Position numbers and translations under genes: made by a program. A stretch of 64,000 nucleotides of DNA from Sporosarcina sp. P2 (GTDB lineage Bacteria > Bacillota > Bacilli > Bacillales_A > Planococcaceae), in NCBI RefSeq assembly GCF_002743255.1, contig NZ_PDYY01000009.1, positions 95,749 to 159,748 on the forward strand. The letters are read 5' to 3'. The notes under the pieces are model-generated. The model worked only from the letters and a program-made list of their open reading frames with translations, made no database searches and was not told where the DNA came from. Positions 17,069 through 28,015 of the stretch are shown piece after piece. Position 1 is the first letter of the stretch, and every line of letters starts with the position of its first letter.

Positions 17069-17120
17069 AATATATTCATCTTGTCATACAACTGTATATA
17101 TGTAAAGATAGATGTAAAGA
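17069..17120. promoter_or_regulatory. Divergent nifS/nadC control region
   Basis: About 108 bp separate the two start codons. Visible elements are TATATT on the minus strand (17074-17069) as a -10 for nifS, TTGTCA (17081-17086) as a possible -35 for nadC, a small palindrome ATACA-N2-TGTAT (17086-17097), and a direct repeat ATGTAAAGA at 17100-17108 and 17112-17120. NiaR is the expected ligand of one of these, by analogy with B. subtilis; I could not match a remembered consensus with certainty. Confidence 0.45.
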
Positions 17121-17153
17121 CACTACGTATAGAGAAGGGTCGTAGGAATACAG

Positions 17154-18017
17154 ATGAATAGAATCAAATTGGTCTCAATGCTTGAACAGTTTTTCATAGA
17201 AGACGTGGGAGATGGTGATTTGTCGGCTAATTCATTATTTCCCGCAGATGCGATAGGTGAAATGCAAATCATCTCTAAAACTCCAGGAGTATTTTGCGGG
17301 GTAGATGTCATCACGGCAGGTTTTCAAGTAATGAATCCTACTATAGAAGTCACGTGTCTCGTAGAAGATGGTGAAAGAATAACGGACAAGCAAATACTCG
17401 CAACTGTAAAAGGGCCTGTTAGAAGTCTATTGACCGCGGAACGAGTGATACTGAATTGTATCCAGCGAATGACTGCGATTGCAACGAAAACTGCTGACCT
17501 AACCGCTTTATTGTCGGGAACAAATACAAGAGTTTGTGATACACGCAAGACAGCACCCGGACTCCGCATGCTAGATAAATATGCAGTTCGTACAGGCGGT
17601 GGATTTAATCACCGCAACGGTTTATATGACGCGGTGATGCTAAAAGATAATCACTTGGCATATGCAGGTTCTATTACGAATGCCGTGCAAAACCTGAGAA
17701 CACGATTAGGTCATACGGTGAAAATAGAAGTAGAAATTGAATCACTAGCGCAACTCCAAGAAGCTATAGAGGCAAACGTGGATATTATTATGTTTGATAA
17801 CCGAACGCCACAACAAATTACGGACTGGTTGCCATTAGTCCCCCCGGATATCATAACCGAAGCTTCCGGCATGATTACAGAAGACACCATCGCTTCGTAT
17901 GGTGAGACGGGAATTGATTACATATCGGTTGGCGCACTGACACATTCCGTAATTGCAGCTGACATTAGTGCAACTATACAACTTACAACGCAGGAGGATG
18001 GAAGAATATGTCGATGA
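17154..18017 (+). CDS. nadC: Nicotinate-nucleotide pyrophosphorylase (carboxylating)
   Basis: 287 residues; converts quinolinate and PRPP to nicotinate mononucleotide, CO2 and PPi. Typical stretches are [51 protein letters not shown] and the barrel end [10 protein letters not shown] with [11 protein letters not shown]. Ribosome site is weak (GTAGGAATACAG). It overlaps nadA by ten bases. In B. subtilis the operon is nadB-nadC-nadA; here nadC is the first gene. Confidence 0.96.
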   Translation: MNRIKLVSMLEQFFIEDVGDGDLSANSLFPADAIGEMQIISKTPGVFCGVDVITAGFQVMNPTIEVTCLVEDGERITDKQILATVKGPVRSLLTAERVILNCIQRMTAIATKTADLTALLSGTNTRVCDTRKTAPGLRMLDKYAVRTGGGFNHRNGLYDAVMLKDNHLAYAGSITNAVQNLRTRLGHTVKIEVEIESLAQLQEAIEANVDIIMFDNRTPQQITDWLPLVPPDIITEASGMITEDTIASYGETGIDYISVGALTHSVIAADISATIQLTTQEDGRICR

Positions 18018-19117
18018 TGGAACTTCTAAAAGAACAGGCAAACGCTATGTTGCCTGAACAATATAAACAGTATACGGTGAGTGAAATGGAAGAAAAAATT
18101 CGGGCCATTAAACAAAAATTGGGAAACAAATTATTTATTCCTGGCCACCACTACCAGAAAAATGAAGTCATTCAATTTGCGGATGCTACGGGAGATTCTT
18201 TGCAATTAGCACAAATTTGCGCAGCGAACGATAAAGCGGAACATATTGTGTTTTGCGGTGTGCACTTCATGGCGGAAACGGCGGACATTCTAACAACGGA
18301 AAATCAAAAAGTCTATTTGCCTGATATGCGTGCCGGTTGTTCGATGGCTGATATGGCGGACATTTTCCAAACGGAACGCGCATGGAAGGACTTGCAAGCG
18401 CGTTTTGGTGATACGATTCTGCCATTGACGTATGTCAATTCAACGGCAGCAATTAAAGCGTTCGTCGGCCGTAATGGTGGCGCGACAGTGACTTCGTCAA
18501 ATGCGAAAGAAATCGTTCAATGGGCATTCACTCAGAAAAAACGAATTTTATTCTTACCTGATCAGCATTTAGGACGCAATACAGCGTATGGGCTCGGTGT
18601 GCCTCTTGATCATATGGCCGTATGGAATCCCATAACGGATACTCTCGAATACGATGGACAAAACGAAGAGTGTCAAGTGATATTATGGAAAGGGCATTGC
18701 TCGGTTCACGAGAACTTCACGGTAGAAAACATTCGTCAGTTACGTGAAAATGATTCTGATCGGCGTATTATCGTCCACCCGGAATGTTCACATGAAGTCG
18801 TGATGAAGTCTGATGACGCTGGTTCTACGAAGTATATTATTGATCAAATTGAAGCCGCGGCTCCTGGTACGAAATGGGCGATTGGCACGGAAATGAATTT
18901 GGTCAATCGCCTGACGGAAAATCATCCTGAGCAAGATATCATTTCCTTAAACCCTTTAATGTGTCCTTGTTTGACAATGAACCGTATCGATTTACCCCAT
19001 TTACTATGGAGTTTGGAAAGTATCATGGAAGGCGCAGAGCAAAATATCATCAAAGTGGATGCAGTGACTTCCGCTGAAGCGATTGATGCGCTTAACCGTA
19101 TGTTGCAACGAAACTAA
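18008..19117 (+). CDS. nadA: Quinolinate synthase A
   Basis: 369-residue [4Fe-4S] enzyme that condenses iminoaspartate with dihydroxyacetone phosphate to quinolinate. Conserved pieces include [29 protein letters not shown] (cluster cysteine), [31 protein letters not shown] (cluster cysteine), IGTEMNLV and LMCPCLTMN (cluster cysteine). ATG follows AGGAGGATGGAAG inside the nadC end. It needs iminoaspartate from NadB or an aspartate dehydrogenase, neither of which is encoded here. Confidence 0.96.
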   Translation: MSMMELLKEQANAMLPEQYKQYTVSEMEEKIRAIKQKLGNKLFIPGHHYQKNEVIQFADATGDSLQLAQICAANDKAEHIVFCGVHFMAETADILTTENQKVYLPDMRAGCSMADMADIFQTERAWKDLQARFGDTILPLTYVNSTAAIKAFVGRNGGATVTSSNAKEIVQWAFTQKKRILFLPDQHLGRNTAYGLGVPLDHMAVWNPITDTLEYDGQNEECQVILWKGHCSVHENFTVENIRQLRENDSDRRIIVHPECSHEVVMKSDDAGSTKYIIDQIEAAAPGTKWAIGTEMNLVNRLTENHPEQDIISLNPLMCPCLTMNRIDLPHLLWSLESIMEGAEQNIIKVDAVTSAEAIDALNRMLQRN

Positions 19118-19128
19118 CGTAGCAGCGC

Positions 19129-19156
19129 TTGACAATTACTCTGAATATTGTATGAT
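19129..19156 (+). promoter_or_regulatory. Promoter of the proBA T-box transcript
   Basis: TTGACA (19129-19134), 16-bp spacer, TATGAT (19151-19156), 12 bp after the nadA stop. Confidence 0.75.
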
Positions 19157-19162
19157 TGGGAA

Positions 19163-19405
19163 AATGATAGTGAATGTTGAAGAAGGACCAGTAGATAAAT
19201 AGCATGTGTTAGAGAGCGGAATCCATCGGCTGGAAGTTTCCGTCGCAATGCCTTGTCGAACCTGCCTTTTGAGTCCTGTAAAAAACAGGCGCGGACCTTG
19301 GCGTTAAAAGGAAAGTGGGATTCGTGAAGACGAGTCCAATGATGGTGGCACCGCGGAAGTTACGTCCTTTCGTCCTGATTATATCGGGACGATTGGGCTT
19401 TTTTA
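19163..19405 (+). ncRNA. T-box riboswitch, proline type, upstream of proBA
   Basis: Leader of about 240 nt. The T-box sequence GTGGCACCGCGG is at 19345-19356. The terminator stem CGTCCTGA/TCGGGACG (19371-19378 / 19384-19391) is followed by a T-run at 19399-19404. In Stem I the segment GAACCTGCC places a CCT proline codon at 19261-19263, a fitting specifier. Uncharged tRNA-Pro binding would favour antitermination and switch on proline synthesis. The start is estimated from the promoter. Confidence 0.9.
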
Positions 19406-19449
19406 TTTTATAAATATAGATGATATGGAGAAATGGAAGGCGAATTCAT

Positions 19450-20541
19450 ATGAAAAGACAACGAATAGTTGTGAAAATCGGTAGCAGCTCGTTAACGAAT
19501 GATAATGGAGAAATCGATCAGGTAAAATTCAATGATCATGTCGATGCCTTGGCGATGCTAAAAAACGTTGGACATGAAGTCATTGTTGTCTCTTCAGGAG
19601 CGGTGGCGGCAGGCTTTGCTCGTCTCGGTTATCCTACCCGTCCACAGACCATAAAAGGTAAACAAGCCGCAGCAGCAGTAGGGCAGAGCTTATTGATACA
19701 GTCCTATATTGAGAGGTTTAGCGCACATAAAGTCATTCCAGCTCAGATCTTATTGACGCGTCATGACTTTGCCGATCGCGATCGATACCGCAACGCATTT
19801 GCAGCGATGTCTGAATTACTTGATCGTGGCATTATGCCGATCATTAACGAAAATGATACAGTATCCATTGACGAGTTAACGTTTGGTGATAATGATATGC
19901 TATCCGCATTGGTCAGTGGTTTTCTACATGCGGATCAGTTGATTATCTTAACCGATGTCAACGGGATCTACACAAGTAATCCACGAACAGATCCAGACGC
20001 TGTACGATTGACTAAATTGGATGAAATCACGGATGAATTACTGGGTGGCGCTGACGATGTCGGCTCGAAAGTTGGGACAGGAGGCATGCGTTCGAAGATA
20101 CTAGCTGCAAAAACTGCCCACACGTTGGCAGTTCCGGTCTTCATTGGAACAGGACGCGGTCCATCAAAATTGTTGGATATTTTAAAAGGTCATGGAGACG
20201 GCACATATATTTCCAGTCCTGTTGCCAATACGATTAATACGAACCGCCAATGGATTGCCCTTCATTCCGAATCAACTGGACGTCTGTACGTGGATAAAGG
20301 GGCTGAAGAAGCCATTATGCATAACGGACGCAGTTTATTACCAGCAGGTGTCTTTAAAGTACAGGGGAATTTTGGTATTGGAGAAGTGGTGGAAGTGTTT
20401 GGTTTAGATGGTTTGATCGGTAAAGGTGAAGTCACCTATTCGTCTGAGCAATTAAAGCAAACGATATCCGATAAGGATAAACTGGAAGAATCCAAGCCGA
20501 TGCTAGAAGTCATTCACCGGGACCGCTGGGTACAAGTATAA
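19450..20541 (+). CDS. proB: Glutamate 5-kinase
   Basis: 363 residues; phosphorylates glutamate in the first step of proline synthesis. Amino-acid kinase domain (about 1-255) with [37 protein letters not shown] and GTGGMRSKI, then a C-terminal PUA domain (about 275-360). ATG at 19450 fits a GGAAGG site; the ORF also opens at 19420 but without one. Feedback inhibition by proline is expected from the family. It is first in the proBA operon after the T-box. Confidence 0.96.
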   Translation: MKRQRIVVKIGSSSLTNDNGEIDQVKFNDHVDALAMLKNVGHEVIVVSSGAVAAGFARLGYPTRPQTIKGKQAAAAVGQSLLIQSYIERFSAHKVIPAQILLTRHDFADRDRYRNAFAAMSELLDRGIMPIINENDTVSIDELTFGDNDMLSALVSGFLHADQLIILTDVNGIYTSNPRTDPDAVRLTKLDEITDELLGGADDVGSKVGTGGMRSKILAAKTAHTLAVPVFIGTGRGPSKLLDILKGHGDGTYISSPVANTINTNRQWIALHSESTGRLYVDKGAEEAIMHNGRSLLPAGVFKVQGNFGIGEVVEVFGLDGLIGKGEVTYSSEQLKQTISDKDKLEESKPMLEVIHRDRWVQV

Positions 20542-20560
20542 TCAAAGGAGAGAAAATAGT

Positions 20561-21805
20561 ATGAGTGAGATTAGAGATAAAGGCAAGGCGGCAAAAGAAG
20601 CAAGTATTGTGCTAAACGTAGCAACGACAGAAGAGAAAAACGATGCATTGCAGTTAATTGCTGATCAATTAATGAAAGAACAGGATCAATTGCTCGCTGA
20701 GAATAAAAAAGATATTGAAGAAGGTCGCGAAAAAGGAATTGACGCAGCTGTTCTCGATCGTATTTTATTGACGCCTGAACGCATTGAAGCTATGGCGGAA
20801 GGTGTTCGTCTACTGATTAATTTACAAGATCCAATTGGAGAAACGCTAGAGGAAATCAATAAGGAGAACGGATTACATATTGTCAAGAAGCGCGTGCCCA
20901 TTGGTGTCATCGCCATGATTTATGAAGCGCGTCCGAATGTTACGATAGATGCTGCATCGTTGGCATTGAAAACAGGGAATGCGGTCGTGTTGCGTGGTAG
21001 CTCGTCCGCAAAATATTCTAATTTGGCCCTATGGCGTGTTATTCAATGCGGCCTCGAAAAAAGTTCATTACCCGTCGATTCTGTTCAATTAATTGAAGAC
21101 ACAAGTCGAGAAACAGCAAAAGAATTGTTCACACTCAACGACTATTTAGATGTTTTGATTCCACGTGGCGGTGCGAAGTTAATCCAGACTGTTATCCGTG
21201 AATCTACGGTACCGGTGATTGAAACAGGGGCGGGGAACTGTCATGTATTTATTGATGAATCCGCAGATGAGAAAATGGCGATTGATATAGTAGTCAACGC
21301 CAAAACACAGCGTCCGTCGGTGTGTAACGCGATCGAAACCGTTCTGATCGATTCCAACTGGTTGTCGCAGTACGGAAAAAATTTGATCAACGCATTACAA
21401 GACTATGATGTTCAACTGCAAGGTGACGAGAAACTTCAGGCGTTTGATTCGAATATTGCTGCGGTTGAAGAAAATGATTGGTCAAGTGAATACCTGGACT
21501 TGACATTACGCGTAAAAAGCGTGGAAAATGTACAGCAAGCACTCGATCATATTGCAACATACAGCACGAAGCATTCGGAAAGTATTATTACACAGACAGA
21601 TGCACATGCTGAGCAATTTTTGAATAGCGTCGATGCGGCAGCTGTTTATGTTAATGCTTCCACTCGCTTTACGGATGGCTTTGAATTCGGATATGGTGCA
21701 GAAATAGGTATCAGTACACAAAAGCTTCACGCAAGAGGTCCAATGGGATTAGAGGCATTGACTTCTTCAAAATTTGTTATTCGAGGAACCGGTCAAATCA
21801 GATAA
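20561..21805 (+). CDS. proA: Glutamate-5-semialdehyde dehydrogenase
   Basis: 414 residues; reduces gamma-glutamyl phosphate with NADPH to the semialdehyde, which cyclises to pyrroline-5-carboxylate. ALDH-fold features include [39 protein letters not shown] and the catalytic-cysteine segment [11 protein letters not shown], ending with [16 protein letters not shown]. Shine-Dalgarno AAAGGAGAG; 19 bp after proB. No proC (final reductase) is in the window. Confidence 0.97.
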   Translation: MSEIRDKGKAAKEASIVLNVATTEEKNDALQLIADQLMKEQDQLLAENKKDIEEGREKGIDAAVLDRILLTPERIEAMAEGVRLLINLQDPIGETLEEINKENGLHIVKKRVPIGVIAMIYEARPNVTIDAASLALKTGNAVVLRGSSSAKYSNLALWRVIQCGLEKSSLPVDSVQLIEDTSRETAKELFTLNDYLDVLIPRGGAKLIQTVIRESTVPVIETGAGNCHVFIDESADEKMAIDIVVNAKTQRPSVCNAIETVLIDSNWLSQYGKNLINALQDYDVQLQGDEKLQAFDSNIAAVEENDWSSEYLDLTLRVKSVENVQQALDHIATYSTKHSESIITQTDAHAEQFLNSVDAAAVYVNASTRFTDGFEFGYGAEIGISTQKLHARGPMGLEALTSSKFVIRGTGQIR

Positions 21806-21824
21806 TATGTAGGAGGGTTTATGT

Positions 21825-22904
21825 ATGGCAAATGAAAAACATATTTTACATTTTGAAACTTCCGCACCAAAAGACAAGCCGGCAACGGATGATCCACTTG
21901 CTTTCGGAACAATTTTCACTGATCACATGTTTGTGATGGACTATACGGATGGAACGGGATGGCATGATCCACGTATTGAGCAGTATAAGCCGTTTCTTTT
22001 GGATCCAGCCGCTATCGTGTTGCATTATGGACAAACTGTTTTCGAAGGTTTGAAAGCTTATTTAAATGAAGACAAAGAAGTAGTCTTGTTCCGTCCGGAG
22101 GAAAACATGAAACGGCTAAACCGTTCTAGTGATAGATTATGCATGCCGATGTTCGATGAGAAATTCGTATTAAGTGCACTAAAGGAATTGATTTCTCTTG
22201 AAAAAGATTGGATTCCCGATAGAGCAGGGACATCACTTTATGTGCGTCCTTTCATTTTCGCTACACAACCTTATTTAGGTGTAGCCCCTTCTAAAACGTA
22301 CCGCCTAATGATCATTTTATCGCCGGTAGGTCCGTATTATAAAGAAGGAGTGAATCCTGTCAAAATTGCGGTTGAATCCCAGTATGTCCGTGCCGCAGTA
22401 GGTGGTACAGGCTCTGCGAAAACAGCCGGTAACTATGCTGGGGCGATGAAAGCTCAAGAAGTTGCGGAAGCAGAAGGGTATTCGCAAGTTCTATGGCTTG
22501 ATGCAAAAGAACATCGCTATATTGAAGAAGTAGGTGCGATGAATGTATTCTTCAAAATCAATGGAGAGATTATCACGCCAAGCCTCAATGGTAGTATTTT
22601 AGAAGGCATCACGCGCAAATCCGTTATTGAGTTATTGATAGCTTGGGATATTCCCGTAACAGAACGTAAAGTGTCCATCGAGGAAATTATGGAAGCCAAT
22701 CGCGCAGGCACGTTGGAAGAAGCATTTGGGACAGGAACGGCCGCTGTTATTTCCCCGATAGGCGAACTGTTCTTTGAGGGCGAAAAATGCGAGATCAATC
22801 AGAATGAAATCGGTGAGCTTTCATTAAAACTTTATGAGACGATTACAGGCATCCAGACAGGAAAAGTAGAAGATCCATTTAACTGGGTTGTGCCGGTAGA
22901 CTAA
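21825..22904 (+). CDS. ilvE: Branched-chain amino acid aminotransferase
   Basis: 359-residue fold-type IV PLP aminotransferase of the longer BCAT2-like class (as B. subtilis YwaA/YbgE). Signals: ALHYGQ-type opening (VLHYGQTVFEGLKAY), RPFIFATQPYLGV, KTAGNYAGAMKAQ with the PLP lysine, EEVGAMNVFF, GSILEGITRKSV and GTGTAAVISPIG. It interconverts Leu/Ile/Val and their keto acids. It starts 19 bp after proA behind AGGAGGG, so may be read from the proline T-box transcript, an unusual pairing. Confidence 0.94.
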   Translation: MANEKHILHFETSAPKDKPATDDPLAFGTIFTDHMFVMDYTDGTGWHDPRIEQYKPFLLDPAAIVLHYGQTVFEGLKAYLNEDKEVVLFRPEENMKRLNRSSDRLCMPMFDEKFVLSALKELISLEKDWIPDRAGTSLYVRPFIFATQPYLGVAPSKTYRLMIILSPVGPYYKEGVNPVKIAVESQYVRAAVGGTGSAKTAGNYAGAMKAQEVAEAEGYSQVLWLDAKEHRYIEEVGAMNVFFKINGEIITPSLNGSILEGITRKSVIELLIAWDIPVTERKVSIEEIMEANRAGTLEEAFGTGTAAVISPIGELFFEGEKCEINQNEIGELSLKLYETITGIQTGKVEDPFNWVVPVD

Positions 22905-22994
22905 TTTCCTTCACAAATAAGGTGGAATGTTCCGTGACAACTGCGGTGCTGTGAAGTACACTGTTAATAGTTTTGATTGAAGGGGAGTTTCCTG

Positions 22995-23795
22995 ATGAAC
23001 AAAAGTTTGATCGTTCTATTCCTGGCAGTGGTGCTATTTACAGTGACGGGATGCGGAAAAACGTCTTCCGCTCCGTCAAGTGCGGAAGATTTATTGAAAA
23101 AAGCGGAACAAGCGATGAATGAATTGGAGTCTGTCCATGCCAATATCGCGTACGACGAAAGTAGCGTTACATCCGATCCTGCAAAACGGACAAGTAAAAA
23201 TGTACAAGTTCAGGCGGATATTGAACAGAATCCATTGAAAATTTCAGAGGATGTCGTCTGGAAAATTCCAAAACAAGGCGCGAAAAACATTCAACTATTT
23301 CGCCAAGGTGATCAATTAGCTATGCAAGAGACAGTTGAAACAGAAAAAAGTGAATGGCAAGAGCTAACAGAAAAGCAACGCACGGAATTGCTTGGTGTGT
23401 GGGTGCCGTTTGTTTCGCCAGTAATGGACTTTTCGCTGTTAAAACCTTTCTTGCATGATGCAGAAATAGAAAAGATTGATTATGGCTATGCATTGCAGTT
23501 TTCACTATCCCCAGCTGATTATCGACAGTTGATGGAAGTGGTATCAGTGAATAGTCCGCAACCAGAAAAGTTTGTCCATACGCACGGCGGATTCCCTGTA
23601 GTGGAGAAACTGGATGTAGAGCTAACGGTAAATGAAAAAACGATGTTTGTGACGGGCATGAAAATGTCAGCGAATGTCACAAGTTATTTCGGCCGGGATT
23701 ATATTCGATATAAGCAGAAACTCGATGCAAAGTATAGTTATTTTAATGATATCGATGCGATTTCCACACCGAAAGATGCGGAGATGTTTAAGTAA
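22995..23795 (+). CDS. Putative lipoprotein (DUF6612-like)
   Basis: 266 residues with a lipoprotein signal: MNKSLIVLFLAVVLFTVTGC, cleavage before Cys20. The mature part has a helical start rich in Glu/Lys (AEDLLKKAEQAMNELES) and then beta-strand-like repeats resembling LppX/LolA-fold lipoproteins. ATG at 22995 has AGGGGAG; the earlier in-frame ATG at 22977 does not. It sits alone between ilvE and a strong terminator. Assignment to DUF6612 is by general resemblance; function unknown. Confidence 0.75.
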   Translation: MNKSLIVLFLAVVLFTVTGCGKTSSAPSSAEDLLKKAEQAMNELESVHANIAYDESSVTSDPAKRTSKNVQVQADIEQNPLKISEDVVWKIPKQGAKNIQLFRQGDQLAMQETVETEKSEWQELTEKQRTELLGVWVPFVSPVMDFSLLKPFLHDAEIEKIDYGYALQFSLSPADYRQLMEVVSVNSPQPEKFVHTHGGFPVVEKLDVELTVNEKTMFVTGMKMSANVTSYFGRDYIRYKQKLDAKYSYFNDIDAISTPKDAEMFK

Positions 23796-23798
23796 TAG

Positions 23799-23841
23799 AA
23801 AAAATCCACACTGACCTACTGAGGGTTGTTGTGGATTTTTT
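23799..23841. terminator. Bidirectional terminator, lipoprotein gene / rarA
   Basis: Perfect 12-bp stem AAAAAATCCACA / TGTGGATTTTTT, 19-base loop; ends both converging genes. Confidence 0.9.
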
Positions 23842-23860
23842 GCTATATCTAGCTAAATCT

Positions 23861-25156
23861 TTAACGTGGATTCTTTTTACCTTTGAATGACTGAAGCCGT
23901 TTGTGAATGGCAGCCATTCTAGTTTCTTCACCAGCTTCTACAGGGGTGTAGAACTTGGAGTTTACTAAGTTGTCAGGCATATATTGTTGGTCTGTCCAAC
24001 CGCCAAATGTCCCTACTGGCGTTGCATGTGGGTAGACGTAGCCTCCATGACCGAGTGCAGCTGATCCGCTGTAGTGCGTGTCACGTAAATGCATAGGAAT
24101 TTCACCAGTTGGTTTTTCATGTAAGGTTTTTGTAGCCGCATCGATCGCTTTATAAGCGGAGTTTGATTTAGAGGCTAAACACATTTCTATAATTGCCGTG
24201 GCAAGTGGAATGCGGGCTTCTGGCATGCCGAGACGCTGTGCGGCGTCTGTAGCCGCAAGAACTCGGCTCCCTACATCCGGCGCTGCCAATCCGATATCTT
24301 CATAACTCATGACGAGTATGCGTCTTGTAACGGCAGTTAGATCCCCAATTTCAAGTAATTGGGCCAAATAATAAAGCGCCGCATCGACATCGCTACCGCG
24401 TACACTTTTTTGCAAAGCGGATAATAAATTAAAATGATGTGAGCCCTTTTTGTCGCCTAGTAAACTAATCCTAGTTAATAATTGATCAAGTAATGCATCT
24501 TCAATAATAATTTTGCCATCCTCTTCATCACTTGCAGCCAGTAATGATTCAAGGAAAGTTAACGCTTTTCGCGCATCACCATTCACACCTTCTGAGATTT
24601 TCTCTAGTTGTTCTGTCGTGATGCCAATCGTTTCCTTACCAAGTCCTTTTTTCTCGTCTGTTAACGTGCGCTCAAGTAATTTGAGTAAGTCTGTTGGTTG
24701 CAATCGCTTCAATTGAACGATTTCACCACAACGTGAACGAATAGCGGGATTGACATCGTGGAATGGATTTTCCGTTGTCGCGCCGATCAAGACAATCGAA
24801 CCGCTTTCTACGTGAGGAAGCAATGTATCTTGTTGCAATTTATTGAAACGATGAATTTCATCTAAGAATAGCAATACTTTACCTGTCATTCGTGCTTCTT
24901 TCACTACATCTTCTACATCTTTTTTGCCTGCCACTGTCGCATTCAACGCAATGAAAGGTAGTTTCGACGTACCCGCGATCGCGTAGGCTAGAGACGTTTT
25001 TCCAATGCCTGGTTCACCATATAATAAAAGAGATGGGACATGCCCGTTCTTGATCATCCGATATAAGGGAGTACGGTTGCCGATGACGTGGTCTTGTCCG
25101 ATCACTTCATCAATCGTCTCGGGCCGCATACGAAAAGCCAAAGGTTCATTATGCAT
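23861..25156 (-). CDS. rarA: Replication-associated recombination protein RarA (MgsA)
   Basis: 431-residue AAA+ ATPase related to clamp loaders and RuvB, active at stalled replication forks. FRMRPETIDEVIGQDHV, Walker A GEPGIGKTS, Walker B LFLDEIHRFNK, sensor GATTENP, and the C-terminal tetramerisation domain with RILVMSYEDIGLA and RDTHYSGSA are all visible. ATG at 25156 follows AGGAGG with six bases; upstream in-frame Met codons have no site. It diverges from cymR across a short promoter region. Confidence 0.96.
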   Translation of the reverse strand: MHNEPLAFRMRPETIDEVIGQDHVIGNRTPLYRMIKNGHVPSLLLYGEPGIGKTSLAYAIAGTSKLPFIALNATVAGKKDVEDVVKEARMTGKVLLFLDEIHRFNKLQQDTLLPHVESGSIVLIGATTENPFHDVNPAIRSRCGEIVQLKRLQPTDLLKLLERTLTDEKKGLGKETIGITTEQLEKISEGVNGDARKALTFLESLLAASDEEDGKIIIEDALLDQLLTRISLLGDKKGSHHFNLLSALQKSVRGSDVDAALYYLAQLLEIGDLTAVTRRILVMSYEDIGLAAPDVGSRVLAATDAAQRLGMPEARIPLATAIIEMCLASKSNSAYKAIDAATKTLHEKPTGEIPMHLRDTHYSGSAALGHGGYVYPHATPVGTFGGWTDQQYMPDNLVNSKFYTPVEAGEETRMAAIHKRLQSFKGKKNPR

Positions 25157-25187
25157 GTATATCCTCCTAGCGTACGTTTGTTCTTTC

Positions 25188-25249
25188 ATTATACTGTAAA
25201 ACATTAGTGAAGTCATTTGCAAGAACCAATGATACAATTATGCTATACT
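25188..25249. promoter_or_regulatory. Divergent rarA/cymR promoters
   Basis: For rarA (minus): ATGACT (25216-25211), 17-bp spacer, TATAAT (25193-25188). For cymR (plus): extended -10 TGCTATACT (25241-25249) with no good -35. The two are about 50 bp apart. Confidence 0.5.
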
Positions 25250-25282
25250 GATTTCAGCAATTTTAGTAAAGGACGATGCCCA

Positions 25283-25702
25283 ATGAAAATATCCACTAAA
25301 GGCCGATACGGGCTTACAGTAATAGTAGAATTAGGACGAAAATATGGAGAAGGTCCCGTGCCTTTGCGTAAAATCGCAGAAGAGCAAAATCTCTCCGAAG
25401 CATATTTGGAACAACTCATCCCGCCTTTACGCAACAGCGGAATAGTGAAGAGTGTCCGCGGGGCATACGGTGGCTATAAACTCGCCAAAGATCCTTCTGA
25501 AATTATGGCAGGCGACATCATCCGTTTGCTTGAAGGACCGATCCAATTAGTCGAAGGATTGGATGACGATGATATTCCGCAACGCGAACTATGGAAACGA
25601 ATCGGAGATGCAATCCGAGGGGTATTAGATCATACGACGATCAAGGATTTAATTGAATTTGAAGATACGTCCACTATCGACGAATACATGTTCTATATTT
25701 AA
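25283..25702 (+). CDS. cymR: CymR, Rrf2-family regulator of cysteine metabolism
   Basis: 139 residues. The winged helix opens MKISTKGRYGLTVIVELG, the typical Rrf2 start, with RKIAEEQNLSEAYLEQLIPPLRNSGIVKSVRGAYGGY as recognition helix and wing. It lacks the three cysteines of IscR, as CymR does. CymR with CysK represses sulfur-uptake and cysteine-synthesis genes when cysteine is plentiful. The longer frame from 25217 crosses the promoter; AAAGGA precedes 25283. It is followed at 12 bp by iscS. Confidence 0.93.
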   Translation: MKISTKGRYGLTVIVELGRKYGEGPVPLRKIAEEQNLSEAYLEQLIPPLRNSGIVKSVRGAYGGYKLAKDPSEIMAGDIIRLLEGPIQLVEGLDDDDIPQRELWKRIGDAIRGVLDHTTIKDLIEFEDTSTIDEYMFYI

Positions 25703-25714
25703 AGGAGTTTAGCT

Positions 25715-26863
25715 ATGAAACCAGCTATATATTTAGATTATGCTGCAACGACACCGATGCATCCAGTCGTATTGGAGCGATTCAAGACTGCGTTGCAAGA
25801 TACGTATGGTAATCCTTCAAGTACGCATCAATTGGGTCGTCACGCGAAGAAAGTGCTGGAAGATGCTCGCAAAACGTTAGCATCCTCGATCAATGCGTCA
25901 CCCAATGAAATCATTCTTACTTCTGGAGGAACAGAAGCGGATAACTTAGCGATTTTTGGGTACGTACGGTCGGTGAAAACAGAAGGCAAACATATTATCA
26001 CAACGGAAATCGAACATCATGCGGTGTTAAACCCGTGTAAACAACTGGAGTCACAAGGCTATAACGTGACTTATCTATCACCTGACCAGAGTGGGGTCAT
26101 TACGGCAGAGCAAGTTCAGCACGCGTTAACAGAAGAAACCATTTTAGTCTCTATTATGTACGGAAACAATGAAGTGGGAACGATCCAGCCAATTGCGGAG
26201 ATCGGTCAGCTACTCTCGACACATCAGTCCGTATTCCACACAGATGCGGTGCAAGCTTACGGAACGTGCCAACTCGATGTTGAAGAGTTGCAAGTCGATT
26301 TATTGTCAGTTTCAGCACATAAACTGAACGGACCCAAAGGCATAGGCTTTCTTTATCAGCGAAATGGCAAGGTGCTGTCGAGTCAAGTACTCGGAGGTTC
26401 ACAAGAGAAGAAACGCCGCGCAGGTACTGAAAATGTACCAGCCGCAGTTGCATTTGCAGAGGCGGTATCCATTGCCGAGCAATCAAAACTAGTTAAACAA
26501 GAAAACTATTCTACGTTTAAACAAAAAATGGCGGCAGTCTTTGAGAAACACCAAATCGATTTCCGACCGACCATTCCCCAAGCAGTAGCATCTTTACCGC
26601 ATATTTATCATGTATCGTTTCCAGGCACCGATGTGGAAACATTTTTGATGAGCTTGGATTTAGAAGGCATAGCTGTATCAAGCGGTTCAGCTTGTACTGC
26701 AGGGTCATTTGAACCGTCACATGTCGTAACAGCTATGTTTGGTACAGAATCAGATAAAGCTAGGAACTCAATCCGCATTAGTTTCGGCTATGACTTGGAT
26801 GAGGCCATTATAGAAGAAGCAGCAAATCGAATCGCAAGTGTAGTCAAACGACTAGTGAAATGA
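25715..26863 (+). CDS. iscS: Cysteine desulfurase (IscS/YrvO)
   Basis: 382-residue PLP enzyme supplying sulfur for tRNA thiolation. IYLDYAATTPMHP, SGGTEADNLAIFG, SAHKLNGPKGIGF (PLP lysine) and VSSGSACTAGSFEPS (catalytic Cys) are present. In B. subtilis YrvO feeds MnmA, and here mnmA follows 21 bp on. It is paralogous to nifS at 15894, each dedicated to a neighbouring acceptor pathway. Confidence 0.94.
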   Translation: MKPAIYLDYAATTPMHPVVLERFKTALQDTYGNPSSTHQLGRHAKKVLEDARKTLASSINASPNEIILTSGGTEADNLAIFGYVRSVKTEGKHIITTEIEHHAVLNPCKQLESQGYNVTYLSPDQSGVITAEQVQHALTEETILVSIMYGNNEVGTIQPIAEIGQLLSTHQSVFHTDAVQAYGTCQLDVEELQVDLLSVSAHKLNGPKGIGFLYQRNGKVLSSQVLGGSQEKKRRAGTENVPAAVAFAEAVSIAEQSKLVKQENYSTFKQKMAAVFEKHQIDFRPTIPQAVASLPHIYHVSFPGTDVETFLMSLDLEGIAVSSGSACTAGSFEPSHVVTAMFGTESDKARNSIRISFGYDLDEAIIEEAANRIASVVKRLVK

Positions 26864-26872
26864 ATTAAGTAA

Positions 26873-28003
<1,131 letters not shown>

Positions 28004-28015
28004 GGAGGCAACAGC

